NCBI GenBank assembly: GCA_947493285.1
Contig: CANLQH010000002.1
Location: forward strand, 248,001-312,000
Origin: an uncultured Tenacibaculum sp.
GTDB taxonomy: Bacteria; Bacteroidota; Bacteroidia; Flavobacteriales; Flavobacteriaceae
DNA: 64,000 bases
Direction of reading: 5' to 3'
Shown: piece by piece, positions 48,885 to 58,243 of the stretch
How positions within the stretch are numbered: position 1 is the stretch's first letter
How the letters are laid out: every line of letters starts with the position of its first letter
Position numbers and translations under genes: made by a program
The notes under the pieces: model-generated
The model's input: the letters and a program-made list of their open reading frames with translations, nothing else
Databases searched by the model: none
Told to the model about the DNA's origin: nothing

Positions 48885-50249
48885 CTAATCTACTATTGAT
48901 TCACCAAAGTAGAACTTTAATACTTTTGTTTTAAATACGTAATCGTATTTTGCTCTAATCATTGCTCCTTCTGCGTTTACCAAACGATTACGAACTTGAT
49001 CGAAATCGAATTGTGTCATTGAACCATAATCGTAGCTTACTTGTGCATTTTTGAAAGCTTCTTTTTGTGCTTCTAACGAAATCTCTGCAGCTTCATATGT
49101 TTTAGCAGCAGCTTTAGCATCTAAAAAAGATGTTTCTATTTGCTGCTCTAATTTAAGCTTTTCACTCTCTAAAGTAAATTCGCTTTGTTTTTTATTAATT
49201 ATTGACTTTGTAACTCTATTTTTTGTTTGAAAACGATTAAAAATAGGAATATTCAAGGAAAGTCCTAAACCGTAACTTAAATTATTATCTAATTGTGTTC
49301 CAAAACCATTAGGCAAAAGAGTTACTGCACCTGTTGTTGGATTTCTTTGTGGAATTACGTCTGGCTCACCAAAGACTGTAAAGTATGAAGTATTTGCACT
49401 TGCAGAATAAGTTAAAGTTGGTAAATAAGCTCCTTTGGCAATTTCAAAACTTAAATCCGCATTATCAACATTTAATTTAGCTCTTTTGATTTCAGGTCTA
49501 TTGGTTAATGCTTTTTTATACACTGTTTTAGAATCATTGTATAATAATGAAGCAGATGGAGAATCAATATTAATTTTAGCTACATCAAAATTATCACTCG
49601 GTATTTGTAGTAATTGCGCTAAATTCAACAATGTTAAATTTAAATTATTCTCTTGATTTACAATATTTTGAATATCGTTAGCTGCTGTTGATTGTACATT
49701 TAATAAATCACCTTTAGGAGTTGCTCCTGATTCAAATTGTGCTTTAGCTCTATCAATTTGCTTTTTACTTATTTCAGCCTGAATTTTAGCTACAGCTAAA
49801 TTTTCTTTCGCAAACAACACATTTAAATAAGTATTTACCACTCGTAAAGAAATATCATTTTCTATAAACTCCAAGTCTAACTTTGCACTTTCAATTCCTA
49901 ATTGTGCTTGTTTATATGAGTTTAAATTTCTAAAACCGTTGAAAATATTACCACTTGCATTTAATCCAAAACTTGTAGAATATCTATCTTCCGAAGTATT
50001 TACTCCACTAATTCCTGATGACAAACCAAATGAACCTCTATGAGAGTTGCTAAAACCAAGGTTAGGTAAAAAATTACCTTTAGCAATAGCTACATCCTTC
50101 TCAGCTAGATCTACATTTAATTGATTTTGTTTAACGGTAATATTGTTTTTCAACGCATGATCAACACATTCTTTAAGTGTCCATTGTTTTTGAGAAAAAC
50201 CAGCTAATGAAGTAAACAAAGCTGCGAGTAATACAATTTTAGTTTTCAA
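48885..50249 (-). CDS. TolC family outer membrane efflux protein
   Basis: WTLKECVDHALKNNITVKQN; repeated coiled-coil/barrel layout. Confidence 0.9.
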   Translation of the reverse strand: MKTKIVLLAALFTSLAGFSQKQWTLKECVDHALKNNITVKQNQLNVDLAEKDVAIAKGNFLPNLGFSNSHRGSFGLSSGISGVNTSEDRYSTSFGLNASGNIFNGFRNLNSYKQAQLGIESAKLDLEFIENDISLRVVNTYLNVLFAKENLAVAKIQAEISKKQIDRAKAQFESGATPKGDLLNVQSTAANDIQNIVNQENNLNLTLLNLAQLLQIPSDNFDVAKINIDSPSASLLYNDSKTVYKKALTNRPEIKRAKLNVDNADLSFEIAKGAYLPTLTYSASANTSYFTVFGEPDVIPQRNPTTGAVTLLPNGFGTQLDNNLSYGLGLSLNIPIFNRFQTKNRVTKSIINKKQSEFTLESEKLKLEQQIETSFLDAKAAAKTYEAAEISLEAQKEAFKNAQVSYDYGSMTQFDFDQVRNRLVNAEGAMIRAKYDYVFKTKVLKFYFGESIVD

Positions 50250-50465
50250 GACAAATATTTTTTTGTTCGTTATTGTTAGTCAATTCATGTTCCAAAAAAG
50301 AAACAAAACATAATCACCTATACAATAAGTGATTACAAAAATAAAAATATTTTAACTGTTTGATTTTGAACATTATTAAGTACAAAATCGAACAATTATT
50401 TTTATTTGTTTTTATATGACGACTAAAAGTAGAATATGTTACAAAAAAATTCTCTTATTGAAGTG

Positions 50466-50678
50466 TTAATTTTTAGTTGCCTTTTTATGACGGTAAATAA
50501 AATAGAAAAGTAAGCCTACTAAAATGTATGGAAACACCATTAAATACGTAATTCCGTTGTTAACACCTTCAGCAATTGTTTCGTTTCCTCCTTCTACCAC
50601 AGCTTTACACATCGCACATTGAGCAGAAGCATTTACAACAAAAAATAATAATATTATTGAGAACAGTTTCTTAAACAT
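50466..50678 (-). CDS. Small secreted/membrane protein with CAMC motif
   Basis: Signal peptide then QCAMCKAVVEGG and one TM; in cytochrome oxidase block. Confidence 0.7.
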   Translation of the reverse strand: MFKKLFSIILLFFVVNASAQCAMCKAVVEGGNETIAEGVNNGITYLMVFPYILVGLLFYFIYRHKKATKN

Positions 50679-51201
50679 AATAAGGAGATATCATTAAATA
50701 TACCACTACACCTGAAACAGCTACATACAACCATAAAGGAAAAGTAATTTTAGCTATTTTCTTATGTTCAGCAAACTTACCTAAACGTGCTCTCATAAAT
50801 GTAATCAACACAAAAGGAATTACTATTATTGATAATACTATATGCGTTAACAAAATAAAAAGGTATATATATTTTATTACTCCTTCACCTCCAAATTTAG
50901 TAGAATCTGAAGTCATATGGTAAGCCACATACATTACTAAAAACAAAGCTGAACAAATAATAGCTGTTGTATTTAATTGCTCATGCAGCTTTCTGTTACC
51001 CTTTTTAATTGCAACAACTGAGGCTACTAATAACACCGCTGTTAAACCATTAATACTAGCATATATTGGCGGCAAAAAAGTTAAGGGTTCTACATTAGGT
51101 ATTTTAACTCCAAATAAAGCTGCTACTGCTAAAGGAATTACAATTGATACAATCGTTATAAATCTTTTATATTTTTTTTCTTCAGCACTCATATTACTCA
51201 T
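50671..51201 (-). CDS. DUF420 domain membrane protein
   Basis: PIYASINGLTAVLLVASVVAIKKGNRKLHEQLN..SALFLVMYVAYH. Confidence 0.88.
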   Translation of the reverse strand: MSNMSAEEKKYKRFITIVSIVIPLAVAALFGVKIPNVEPLTFLPPIYASINGLTAVLLVASVVAIKKGNRKLHEQLNTTAIICSALFLVMYVAYHMTSDSTKFGGEGVIKYIYLFILLTHIVLSIIVIPFVLITFMRARLGKFAEHKKIAKITFPLWLYVAVSGVVVYLMISPYYV

Positions 51202-51838
51202 TCAATAATAACTTAATATCTTGTTTTAATTCTTTAATTTGATGTCCAAATCCGTGTTCGTCTAAGGCTCTATAATACATTATCGGGTTTCCATGTTCGT
51301 CATAACGAGAACGGATGTAACCGTCTTTATCAACTAAAGCAAATAAACCTGAATGTTCAAAACCACCGTGAGAAACCTCTCCTTTACCTGCAAATAACTT
51401 AAAACCTTCGTTTGATAAATCATACACAACATCTTCAGGTTTTCCTGTTAGCAAGTGCCAATTTTTATGGTTAATTCCGTTTTGCTTAGCAAATGCTTTT
51501 AACTGACTTGGAGTGTCTATTTCTGGTGTGATAGAAAATGAAGCTATTCCGAAATTAGGATTTCCCATAAACTCGTTTTGTACCTCTACCATACGAGCAT
51601 TCATTATCGGGCAGATCGTTGGACAAGTAGCAAAGAAAAACTCTACTACATATACCTTGTCTTGATAATCTTTATTAGTAATCGTTTCTCCATCTTGATT
51701 AATAAACTCAAAAGAAGGTACTTTAGTAAATTTATGTAAATCTGATTTCTGGAAGTGTTTTACAATTTTTGGCACTGAATAAATACCAAATAATAAAATT
51801 ATAAACGAAATACCAACGTATGAATAGTTCTTTTTCAT
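51194..51838 (-). CDS. SCO family protein (cytochrome oxidase copper chaperone-like)
   Basis: VVEFFFATCPTICPIMNARM (CxxxC); conserved distal His in HSGLFALVDKDG. Confidence 0.92.
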   Translation of the reverse strand: MKKNYSYVGISFIILLFGIYSVPKIVKHFQKSDLHKFTKVPSFEFINQDGETITNKDYQDKVYVVEFFFATCPTICPIMNARMVEVQNEFMGNPNFGIASFSITPEIDTPSQLKAFAKQNGINHKNWHLLTGKPEDVVYDLSNEGFKLFAGKGEVSHGGFEHSGLFALVDKDGYIRSRYDEHGNPIMYYRALDEHGFGHQIKELKQDIKLLLNE

Positions 51839-51843
51839 CTCTC

Positions 51844-52491
51844 TTAAATTTGTCTATCTGCGTTATTCTTTTTTAATGCCAAACGATATTCTGCTAAAAC
51901 TACTTTTACATCGTCTTTCATTTTGTTTTTCAATTCAGCAACCGATGTCATTAAATAACCATACATCTTACCTTCAAAAGCGTCTTTATCATCATCCCTT
52001 CCTCGTAAGTTAGTATCCTTATCAATAATAAAAGCTTTTGATGAATGAAGATTTTTATCTAAAGAATCTCCTGTTTTAAAAGAATCAAATAACACTTTAA
52101 TTTCTGTTTCGCTAGCAAAAATGAAATTCCATCGAACCATATTGGTAAACTCACCTAATTTTTTCTGAAGTTTTTCAACTTCTTCTTCAGTTCCTTTAGG
52201 TGCAATAACTATTAATTGAAAGTCTTTAAAGTCGTAAAAAGGTTTGTATATTTTTTCATTTAAGTTAAACAACTCACTTTTTGCTACATCAATATCATTT
52301 CCTAAAAAGGTTACTATCGATATTTTTCTATCAAACTGATGTTTTTTACTAATCGCAGAAACATCAATTACTTTCTCTGTTAACACTGGTAATTTCGCAA
52401 AATTATTAATACCAAGTGATAAGAATATATAGAATAGTAAAGGCACAATAAACAGTGCAAATAATACAATATGTTTTTTTGAAATCTTCAT
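51844..52491 (-). CDS. Hypothetical membrane-anchored protein, thioredoxin/SCO-like context
   Basis: Start set at MKISKKHIV (52491); the ORF-track start lies in a terminator hairpin. Confidence 0.75.
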   Translation of the reverse strand: MKISKKHIVLFALFIVPLLFYIFLSLGINNFAKLPVLTEKVIDVSAISKKHQFDRKISIVTFLGNDIDVAKSELFNLNEKIYKPFYDFKDFQLIVIAPKGTEEEVEKLQKKLGEFTNMVRWNFIFASETEIKVLFDSFKTGDSLDKNLHSSKAFIIDKDTNLRGRDDDKDAFEGKMYGYLMTSVAELKNKMKDDVKVVLAEYRLALKKNNADRQI

Positions 52492-52511
52492 TTTATTACA
52501 AATTAAAGATA

Positions 52512-52539
52512 AAAAAAGGTGGTTAAAACCACCTTTTTT
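52512..52539. terminator. Strong hairpin between coxIV-like gene and next gene
   Basis: AAAAAAGGTGGTT-AA-AACCACCTTTTTT. Confidence 0.75.
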
Positions 52540-52553
52540 CAAATTTTATAAAA

Positions 52554-52892
52554 TTACCATTTTACTAATGGCGCTAATGTTTCATGTAAATAATCTCCTT
52601 CTATTAATACAATGAATAATAAGTAAGAAATTAAGAATACTGCTGTCCAAACAATTGCTCTTCTAAACCAAGTTTTCTCAGCTTCTAAGTGCATGAAAGC
52701 CCAAGCAATATAATATGCTTTTACTATTGTTAAGATAATAAATATCCAGTTTAACCAACTAGTACCCCATCCGTGTAAGTGTAAAGAGTCTGGTTTAACA
52801 ATACCTAATGCTACTTCAACTGTGGTTACTATAGTTAAGATTGCAAGTACAATCCAAATTCTTTTTGTGTTCGATTCGTGTGCGTGACCCAT
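52554..52892 (-). CDS. Cytochrome c oxidase subunit IV-like protein
   Basis: Three TM helices, YYIAWAFMHLEAEKTWFRRAI; next to coxIII genes. Confidence 0.88.
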   Translation of the reverse strand: MGHAHESNTKRIWIVLAILTIVTTVEVALGIVKPDSLHLHGWGTSWLNWIFIILTIVKAYYIAWAFMHLEAEKTWFRRAIVWTAVFLISYLLFIVLIEGDYLHETLAPLVKW

Positions 52893-52911
52893 TTTTAATA
52901 TCGTTTTTTGA

Positions 52912-53895
52912 TTATACTAAGTAGAAGAAGGTAAATACAAATACCCAAACTAAATCTACAAAGTGCCAATATAAACCTACTTTTTCAACCATTTCGTAAT
53001 GCCCTCTACGCTCATACGTACCTAATACAACATTAAAGAAAATGATAATATTAATTAAAATACCTGATATTACGTGAAAACCGTGAAATCCTGTAATAAA
53101 GAAGAAGAAATCAGCGAAAATAGGATTTCCGTACTCATTCTCTTTTAAGTTAGCTCCTTCAACAACCTTTGTTATTAATGGTAATTTAGCTAAACTCTCT
53201 TCTCTTGATAAAATTATTTTTTGTTTCGTTTCAGGATTTAATTGCTCTGTTCTAATTAACAAAGAAGGATCTGCTTTAAAAGCTTCTTTAACCTGAGCTA
53301 CCGAATATTGAGAGATAGCTGGTTCTTGATCGAACCATAATCCATTATTACGAGTATGATGAATTCTATCATCTTTTCTATCAGTATGAATAAAATCTGC
53401 TAATGCTACTTGATGACCATCTTTTACAAACTGTAAAATGTGGTTATTACTAGTTTTAACAGCACCATAAGAACCATTAATGAAGTTTTTCCATTCCCAA
53501 GCTTGAGAACCAACGAAAATAATTCCGAAAATAATCGTTGCAAACATATACCAAGCAACTTTCTTTTGTTTCATTTGATGACCTGCATCAACAGCTAACA
53601 CCATTGTTACTGATGATACAATTAATATAAATGTCATTAATGCTACATAGTACATTGGTGCGTGCACACCGTGTAATCCTGGAAAGTGAGTAAACACCTC
53701 ATCGGCAATTGGCCAAGAATCAATAAATTTAAAACGTGTTAAACCGTACGCTGCTAAAAACCCCGAAAAGGTTAATGCATCCGATACGATAAAAAACCAC
53801 ATCATCATTTTACCATAACTAGCGCCAAATGGTTTTGCACCACCTCCGCCCCAGGTCTCTTTGTTGTCAGAATTTACAGCAATATTTGCTCCCAT
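52912..53895 (-). CDS. Cytochrome c oxidase subunit III (with about 118-residue insertion)
   Basis: MMWFFIVSDALTFSGFLAAYG, FFITGFHGFHVISGI, YWHFVDLVWVFVFTFFYL. Confidence 0.92.
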   Translation of the reverse strand: MGANIAVNSDNKETWGGGGAKPFGASYGKMMMWFFIVSDALTFSGFLAAYGLTRFKFIDSWPIADEVFTHFPGLHGVHAPMYYVALMTFILIVSSVTMVLAVDAGHQMKQKKVAWYMFATIIFGIIFVGSQAWEWKNFINGSYGAVKTSNNHILQFVKDGHQVALADFIHTDRKDDRIHHTRNNGLWFDQEPAISQYSVAQVKEAFKADPSLLIRTEQLNPETKQKIILSREESLAKLPLITKVVEGANLKENEYGNPIFADFFFFITGFHGFHVISGILINIIIFFNVVLGTYERRGHYEMVEKVGLYWHFVDLVWVFVFTFFYLV

Positions 53896-53951
53896 AAATC
53901 TCTTATTGTTAATTTTTGTTAAAACAGTGCGCCAAAATTACGCATTTTTCA

Positions 53952-54536
53952 TCATCTTATGAAATAGAAAAAGAAAAATAGATAAATCCATAAAACATCC
54001 ACAAAATGCCAGAAGATTGCACCTAGTTCAAACCCAAGCATATCGGTCGATGAATATTTCTTTTTAAAATGATTATAAATTACTACTAACAGCACAATTA
54101 CCCCTGCTAACAAGTGTAAAACGTGCATAAATGTTATCCCTATAATAAAAGATGTAGATACAGTACTTTCTGGCCCTGTAAAATATAACCCTCCAGATCT
54201 CAACTCATAAAAACCTATATATTGATACCATACAAATCCTAATCCTAACACTAAAGTTGTTAGTAAAAAGATTAATGACATCTTTAAATCATCTTTTTTT
54301 AAAAAATTTCGAGAAATTAATAATGTAATACTACTTAATACAATTACTATAGTACTAATATAAAAAGCTTGTGGTAAATCGAAAGTAATCCAGTCTTCAC
54401 GTTTCATACTTACAACGTAAGCACTTGTTAATCCAGCAAAAAACATTACCATGCTAATCATAGCAACCCATAACATTGGTTTTGCTGACTTCTGCTTTCC
54501 TATTTTTAATTCTTCTTGTAAAGTTTGTTCACTCAT
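53952..54536 (-). CDS. Cytochrome c oxidase subunit III-like protein (second paralog)
   Basis: GITFMHVLHLLAGVIVLL, FWHFVDVLWIYLFFFFYF. Confidence 0.9.
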   Translation of the reverse strand: MSEQTLQEELKIGKQKSAKPMLWVAMISMVMFFAGLTSAYVVSMKREDWITFDLPQAFYISTIVIVLSSITLLISRNFLKKDDLKMSLIFLLTTLVLGLGFVWYQYIGFYELRSGGLYFTGPESTVSTSFIIGITFMHVLHLLAGVIVLLVVIYNHFKKKYSSTDMLGFELGAIFWHFVDVLWIYLFFFFYFIR

Positions 54537-55463
54537 TTAGTGTAAAAATTTATCTACCACATAAATTATGGGTACGATTGTAATGTAAAAAACACTTGCC
54601 AGCATCAACTTTCTTGCATCTGTGTTTTCTTGTGTTTTATATAATTTAAACGCGTAATACAGCATCAATATTCCTAACAACAGAACAATAACAGCTGTTA
54701 AAGGATAAATGTAAAACGCACCTGTTACTTTTAATACTGGAGCAACAGACATTAATATCATAATGCAGGTATAAAAAATTATTTGCACAATAGCTCCTCT
54801 ATCTTTTTTATCCATAGGAAGCATATGCAAACCTGCTTTATTATATTCTTCGAACTGTAACCAACCAATTGCCCAAAAATGTGGGAATTGCCAAAAAAAC
54901 TGAATCATAAATAAAAACCCTGCTTCAATACCAAATTCACCTGTTGCAGCAACCCATCCTAACATAAAAGGAATTGCTCCTGGAATCGCACCTACAAACA
55001 CTGCCAAAGGAGTTACCGCCTTTAATGGAGTATACGCACTTGTATATAAAAAGATAGAAATTGCACCAAACAATGCACATTTAGGATTAATAGCATATAA
55101 AATTGCAATACCAGCAATAGTAAATAATGTTGCAATAATTAAAGCTGTTGTAGTTGACATTCTACCTGCTGGCAACGGACGATTTTTTGTACGCTGCATA
55201 ACAGCATCAATATCTTTCTCTATCACCTGGTTAAAAGCATTCGATGCTCCTACCATTAAATATCCACCAATAGCTAATAATAAAACCGTAGTATAATCTA
55301 TTGTTTCTGCTCCTAACAAATAACCTGTAATAGAAGTAAACACAACACTTACCGACAAACCAACTTTAGTTAGTTGCTTAAAATCGTTAAAGAGTGATTT
55401 AACAGAGGGTTTAGTATGTGCAGGTGAAACAGAATCCACTTCTTGTTTTAAAATTTTTTGCAA
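54537..55463 (-). CDS. cyoE: Protoheme IX farnesyltransferase
   Basis: GASNAFNQVIEKDIDAVMQRTKNRPLPAGRMS, FFWQFPHFWAIGWLQFEEY. Confidence 0.95.
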   Translation of the reverse strand: MQKILKQEVDSVSPAHTKPSVKSLFNDFKQLTKVGLSVSVVFTSITGYLLGAETIDYTTVLLLAIGGYLMVGASNAFNQVIEKDIDAVMQRTKNRPLPAGRMSTTTALIIATLFTIAGIAILYAINPKCALFGAISIFLYTSAYTPLKAVTPLAVFVGAIPGAIPFMLGWVAATGEFGIEAGFLFMIQFFWQFPHFWAIGWLQFEEYNKAGLHMLPMDKKDRGAIVQIIFYTCIMILMSVAPVLKVTGAFYIYPLTAVIVLLLGILMLYYAFKLYKTQENTDARKLMLASVFYITIVPIIYVVDKFLH

Positions 55464-55557
55464 AGATATTTCTTTCTTATGTAATGACCATATATTTTGA
55501 TGTTAATTGAAAAGAGAAAAAAAATTAAAAACTATTTTGCAATTTAAAAAATGGTGT

Positions 55558-55565
55558 TATATTTG
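55558..55565 (+). promoter_or_regulatory. -7 box TATATTTG with TTTG at 55536-55539 (18-nt gap), tRNA operon promoter
   Basis: Matches the Bacteroidota TTTG-N17-23-TAnnTTTG consensus. Confidence 0.7.
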
Positions 55566-55615
55566 CACCCGCATTCGAAGCAATGCACAAGTTCATTAAA
55601 ATAATTTTTGACTAC

Positions 55616-55687
55616 GCGAAAGTAGCTCAGGGGTAGAGCATCACCTTGCCAAGGTGGGGGTCGCGGGTTCAAATCCCGTCTTTCGCT
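55616..55687 (+). tRNA. tRNA-Gly (GCC)
   Basis: GCGAAAG..CTTTCGC acceptor, TTGCCAA anticodon loop, GGGTTCAAATCCC T arm; no encoded CCA. Confidence 0.96.
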
Positions 55688-55738
55688 CTGAGACTTTCTT
55701 TAAAATATACCAATGTTTGATTGTTTTCAATCAAATAT

Positions 55739-55827
55739 GCTGAAGTGGTGGAATTGGTAGACACGTTGGACTTAAAATCCAATGAGCCGTAATGCTCGTG
55801 CGGGTTCAAGTCCCGCCTTCAGTACCA
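55739..55827 (+). tRNA. tRNA-Leu (TAA), copy 1, CCA present
   Basis: Long variable arm GAGC..GCTC; anticodon loop CTTAAAA; T arm GCGGGTTCAAGTCCCGC. Confidence 0.96.
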
Positions 55828-55828
55828 C

Positions 55829-55860
55829 AAGCCTCGCTTTTATTAGCGAGGCTTATTTTT
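55829..55860 (+). terminator. Terminator between the two tRNA-Leu copies
   Basis: AAGCCTCGC..GCGAGGCTTATTTTT. Confidence 0.8.
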
Positions 55861-55887
55861 AAAAAAGTCAAAAACAAAATATACCAT

Positions 55888-55973
55888 GCTGAAGTGGTGG
55901 AATTGGTAGACACGTTGGACTTAAAATCCAATGGGCCGTAATGCCCGTGCGGGTTCAAGTCCCGCCTTCAGTA
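55888..55973 (+). tRNA. tRNA-Leu (TAA), copy 2, no encoded CCA
   Basis: Identical to copy 1 except two compensating changes in the variable arm (GGGC..GCCC). Confidence 0.96.
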
Positions 55974-55975
55974 CT

Positions 55976-56008
55976 AAGCCTTAACATTTATTTGTTAAGG
56001 CTTTTTTA
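55976..56008 (+). terminator. Terminator after tRNA-Leu copy 2
   Basis: AAGCCTTAACA..TGTTAAGGCTTTTTT. Confidence 0.85.
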
Positions 56009-56085
56009 TTTTATACACTTTTGGAATATTCTTTGTAATGTATTGTTTAAATTAACGTCTATACTATCAGTTTAAAACAAAAAAC

Positions 56086-56793
56086 ATGCGAAAGATATTT
56101 TTAATAGTTTGTATTACTTTCTTCACAAACGCTTTTAGTCAAACCTCAACTCTTAATTCGTTATTAAAAAAACATGTTGATACTAAAGGAAATGTAAACT
56201 ACAAAGCCTTTAAAAAAGATGTATCTAAACTAGATAGTTATTTAGAATACCTAAATAAAACTTCTCCAAAGAAAAATTGGTCTGCTTCAAAAACAAAAGC
56301 TTTTTGGGTTAACGCCTATAACGCATACACCATAAAGTTAATACTTGACAACTATCCTTTAAAAAGTATTTTAAAAATTAAAAAGAAAGGAAAGGATGCA
56401 TGGAATATTCCTTTTGCAAAAGTTGGAGGAAAAGCATATACCTTAAATCATATTGAGCACAAAATTTTAAGAAAAGACTTTAATGATCCAAAAATTCACG
56501 TTGGTGTAAATTGCGCTTCAGGCTCATGTCCTCAATTAGGAAATTTTGCTTTTACAGAAGCTAATTACACTACTAAAACAAAAGAACTGATGAAAAAATT
56601 CATCAATGACCCAACTAGAAATAAAATCTCAGGTAAAAAAGTACAGCTATCTAAAATATTCGAATGGTTTAAAGGAGATTTTACCAAAAAAGGTTCGTTA
56701 ATCGATTTTTTAAACAAATATTCGAATACTAAAATTGATAAGAATGCAAAAGTTAGCTTTTTAGAATATAACTGGAGTTTAAATGGAAAGTAA
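56086..56793 (+). CDS. DUF547 domain-containing secreted protein
   Basis: KAFWVNAYNAYTIKLILDNYP, DPKIHVGVNCASGSCPQL; signal peptide. Confidence 0.92.
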   Translation: MRKIFLIVCITFFTNAFSQTSTLNSLLKKHVDTKGNVNYKAFKKDVSKLDSYLEYLNKTSPKKNWSASKTKAFWVNAYNAYTIKLILDNYPLKSILKIKKKGKDAWNIPFAKVGGKAYTLNHIEHKILRKDFNDPKIHVGVNCASGSCPQLGNFAFTEANYTTKTKELMKKFINDPTRNKISGKKVQLSKIFEWFKGDFTKKGSLIDFLNKYSNTKIDKNAKVSFLEYNWSLNGK

Positions 56794-56853
56794 GTAACGT
56801 AGCTACTTTAGTAAACTATTAGTATTTTTACTTTCAACTTGAAAACAAAACAA

Positions 56854-57189
56854 ATGTCTAAAACATATTACGATCCAACTGACTTACGTAAGTTTGGAAA
56901 AATAACAGAATGGAGCGAAGAACTTGGAAACAAGTTCTTTGATTATTATGGAAAAGTCTTTGAAGAAGGAGCTTTAACTGCTCGTGAAAAATCTTTAATT
57001 GCTTTAGCAGTTGCACATACAGAGCAATGCCCATATTGTATTGATGCGTATTCTAAAGATGGATTACAACGTGGAATTACCAAAGAAGAAATGATGGAAG
57101 CCATTCATGTTGGTGCAGCTATAAAAAGTGGCGCAACATTAGTACACGGAGTTCAAATGATGAACAAAGTGAATAAATTAGAAATGTAA
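56854..57189 (+). CDS. Arsenosugar biosynthesis-associated peroxidase-like (carboxymuconolactone decarboxylase fold) protein
   Basis: EKSLIALAVAHTEQCPYCIDAYSKDGLQRG; immediately upstream of arsS-like gene; start MSKTYYD. Confidence 0.9.
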   Translation: MSKTYYDPTDLRKFGKITEWSEELGNKFFDYYGKVFEEGALTAREKSLIALAVAHTEQCPYCIDAYSKDGLQRGITKEEMMEAIHVGAAIKSGATLVHGVQMMNKVNKLEM

Positions 57190-57190
57190 A

Positions 57191-58243
57191 ATGAAGAAAT
57201 CTCTTCAAGCAAGAAATAACGATTTAGCAAACACCCAACGTCAGTTAGAAATTCTTTCAAACGGAATTTTTGCTGACGGTGAATTACCCACGTTTGCAAA
57301 AAAAATTAAGGAAACAAATCAGTTCCCATTACGTCCTAAAAAATTAGAAATTCTTCAAATTAATTTAGGATATATGTGCAACCAAGTTTGTGCACATTGC
57401 CACGTTGATGCGGGTCCAGATCGTAAAGAAATCATGACAACTGAAACAATGCAACAATGTTTAGATGTCATTAAAAATACGGGAGCACATACTTTAGATT
57501 TAACTGGTGGAGCACCAGAAATGAATCCGAATTTTCGTTGGTTTGTAGAAGAAGCTTCTAAAGCAGGAATTAAAGACTTTATTGTTCGCTCTAACCTAAC
57601 CATTATTAGAGCCAACAAGAAATATTACGATTTACCAGAGTTCTTCAAAAAACACAACGTACACGTAGTTTCTTCGATGCCACATTGGACACGTGGAAAA
57701 ACTGATAAACAACGTGGAGATGGAGTTTTTGATAAATCTATCAAAGCTTTACAAATGCTGAATGAAGTTGGTTATGGAATTCAAGGTTCTGATTTAAAAC
57801 TAGATTTGGTTTATAATCCATCAGGAGCATTTTTACCTGGAGATCAAATGGCTTTAGAAAATGATTTCAAGAAAGCGTTGAAAGAAGATTTTAATATCCA
57901 TTTTCATAACTTATTTGCAATTACTAATTTACCTATCAGTAGATTTCTAGACTATTTAATTGCTTCTGAGAATTATGAAGATTATATGTATGCTTTGGTA
58001 GAAGCGTATAATCCTATGGCAGTTGAAAATGTGATGTGTACCAATACATTATCGGTAAGTTGGGATGGTTTTTTATACGATTGTGATTTCAATCAAATGT
58101 TGAATTTAAAAGTGAATTCTAAAGTAAAACACATATCTGATTATAATGAAGAATTGTTGCAAAACCGAAACATCATTATCAATCAACATTGTTACGGTTG
58201 CACTGCTGGTGCAGGAAGTAGCTGCCAAGGAACTGTAGCCTAA
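57191..58243 (+). CDS. arsS: ArsS-like arsenosugar biosynthesis radical SAM protein
   Basis: LGYMCNQVCAHCHVDAGPDRKEIM (CxxxCxxC), LTGGAPEMNPNFRW, C-terminal HCYGCTAGAGSSCQG. Confidence 0.95.
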   Translation: MKKSLQARNNDLANTQRQLEILSNGIFADGELPTFAKKIKETNQFPLRPKKLEILQINLGYMCNQVCAHCHVDAGPDRKEIMTTETMQQCLDVIKNTGAHTLDLTGGAPEMNPNFRWFVEEASKAGIKDFIVRSNLTIIRANKKYYDLPEFFKKHNVHVVSSMPHWTRGKTDKQRGDGVFDKSIKALQMLNEVGYGIQGSDLKLDLVYNPSGAFLPGDQMALENDFKKALKEDFNIHFHNLFAITNLPISRFLDYLIASENYEDYMYALVEAYNPMAVENVMCTNTLSVSWDGFLYDCDFNQMLNLKVNSKVKHISDYNEELLQNRNIIINQHCYGCTAGAGSSCQGTVA

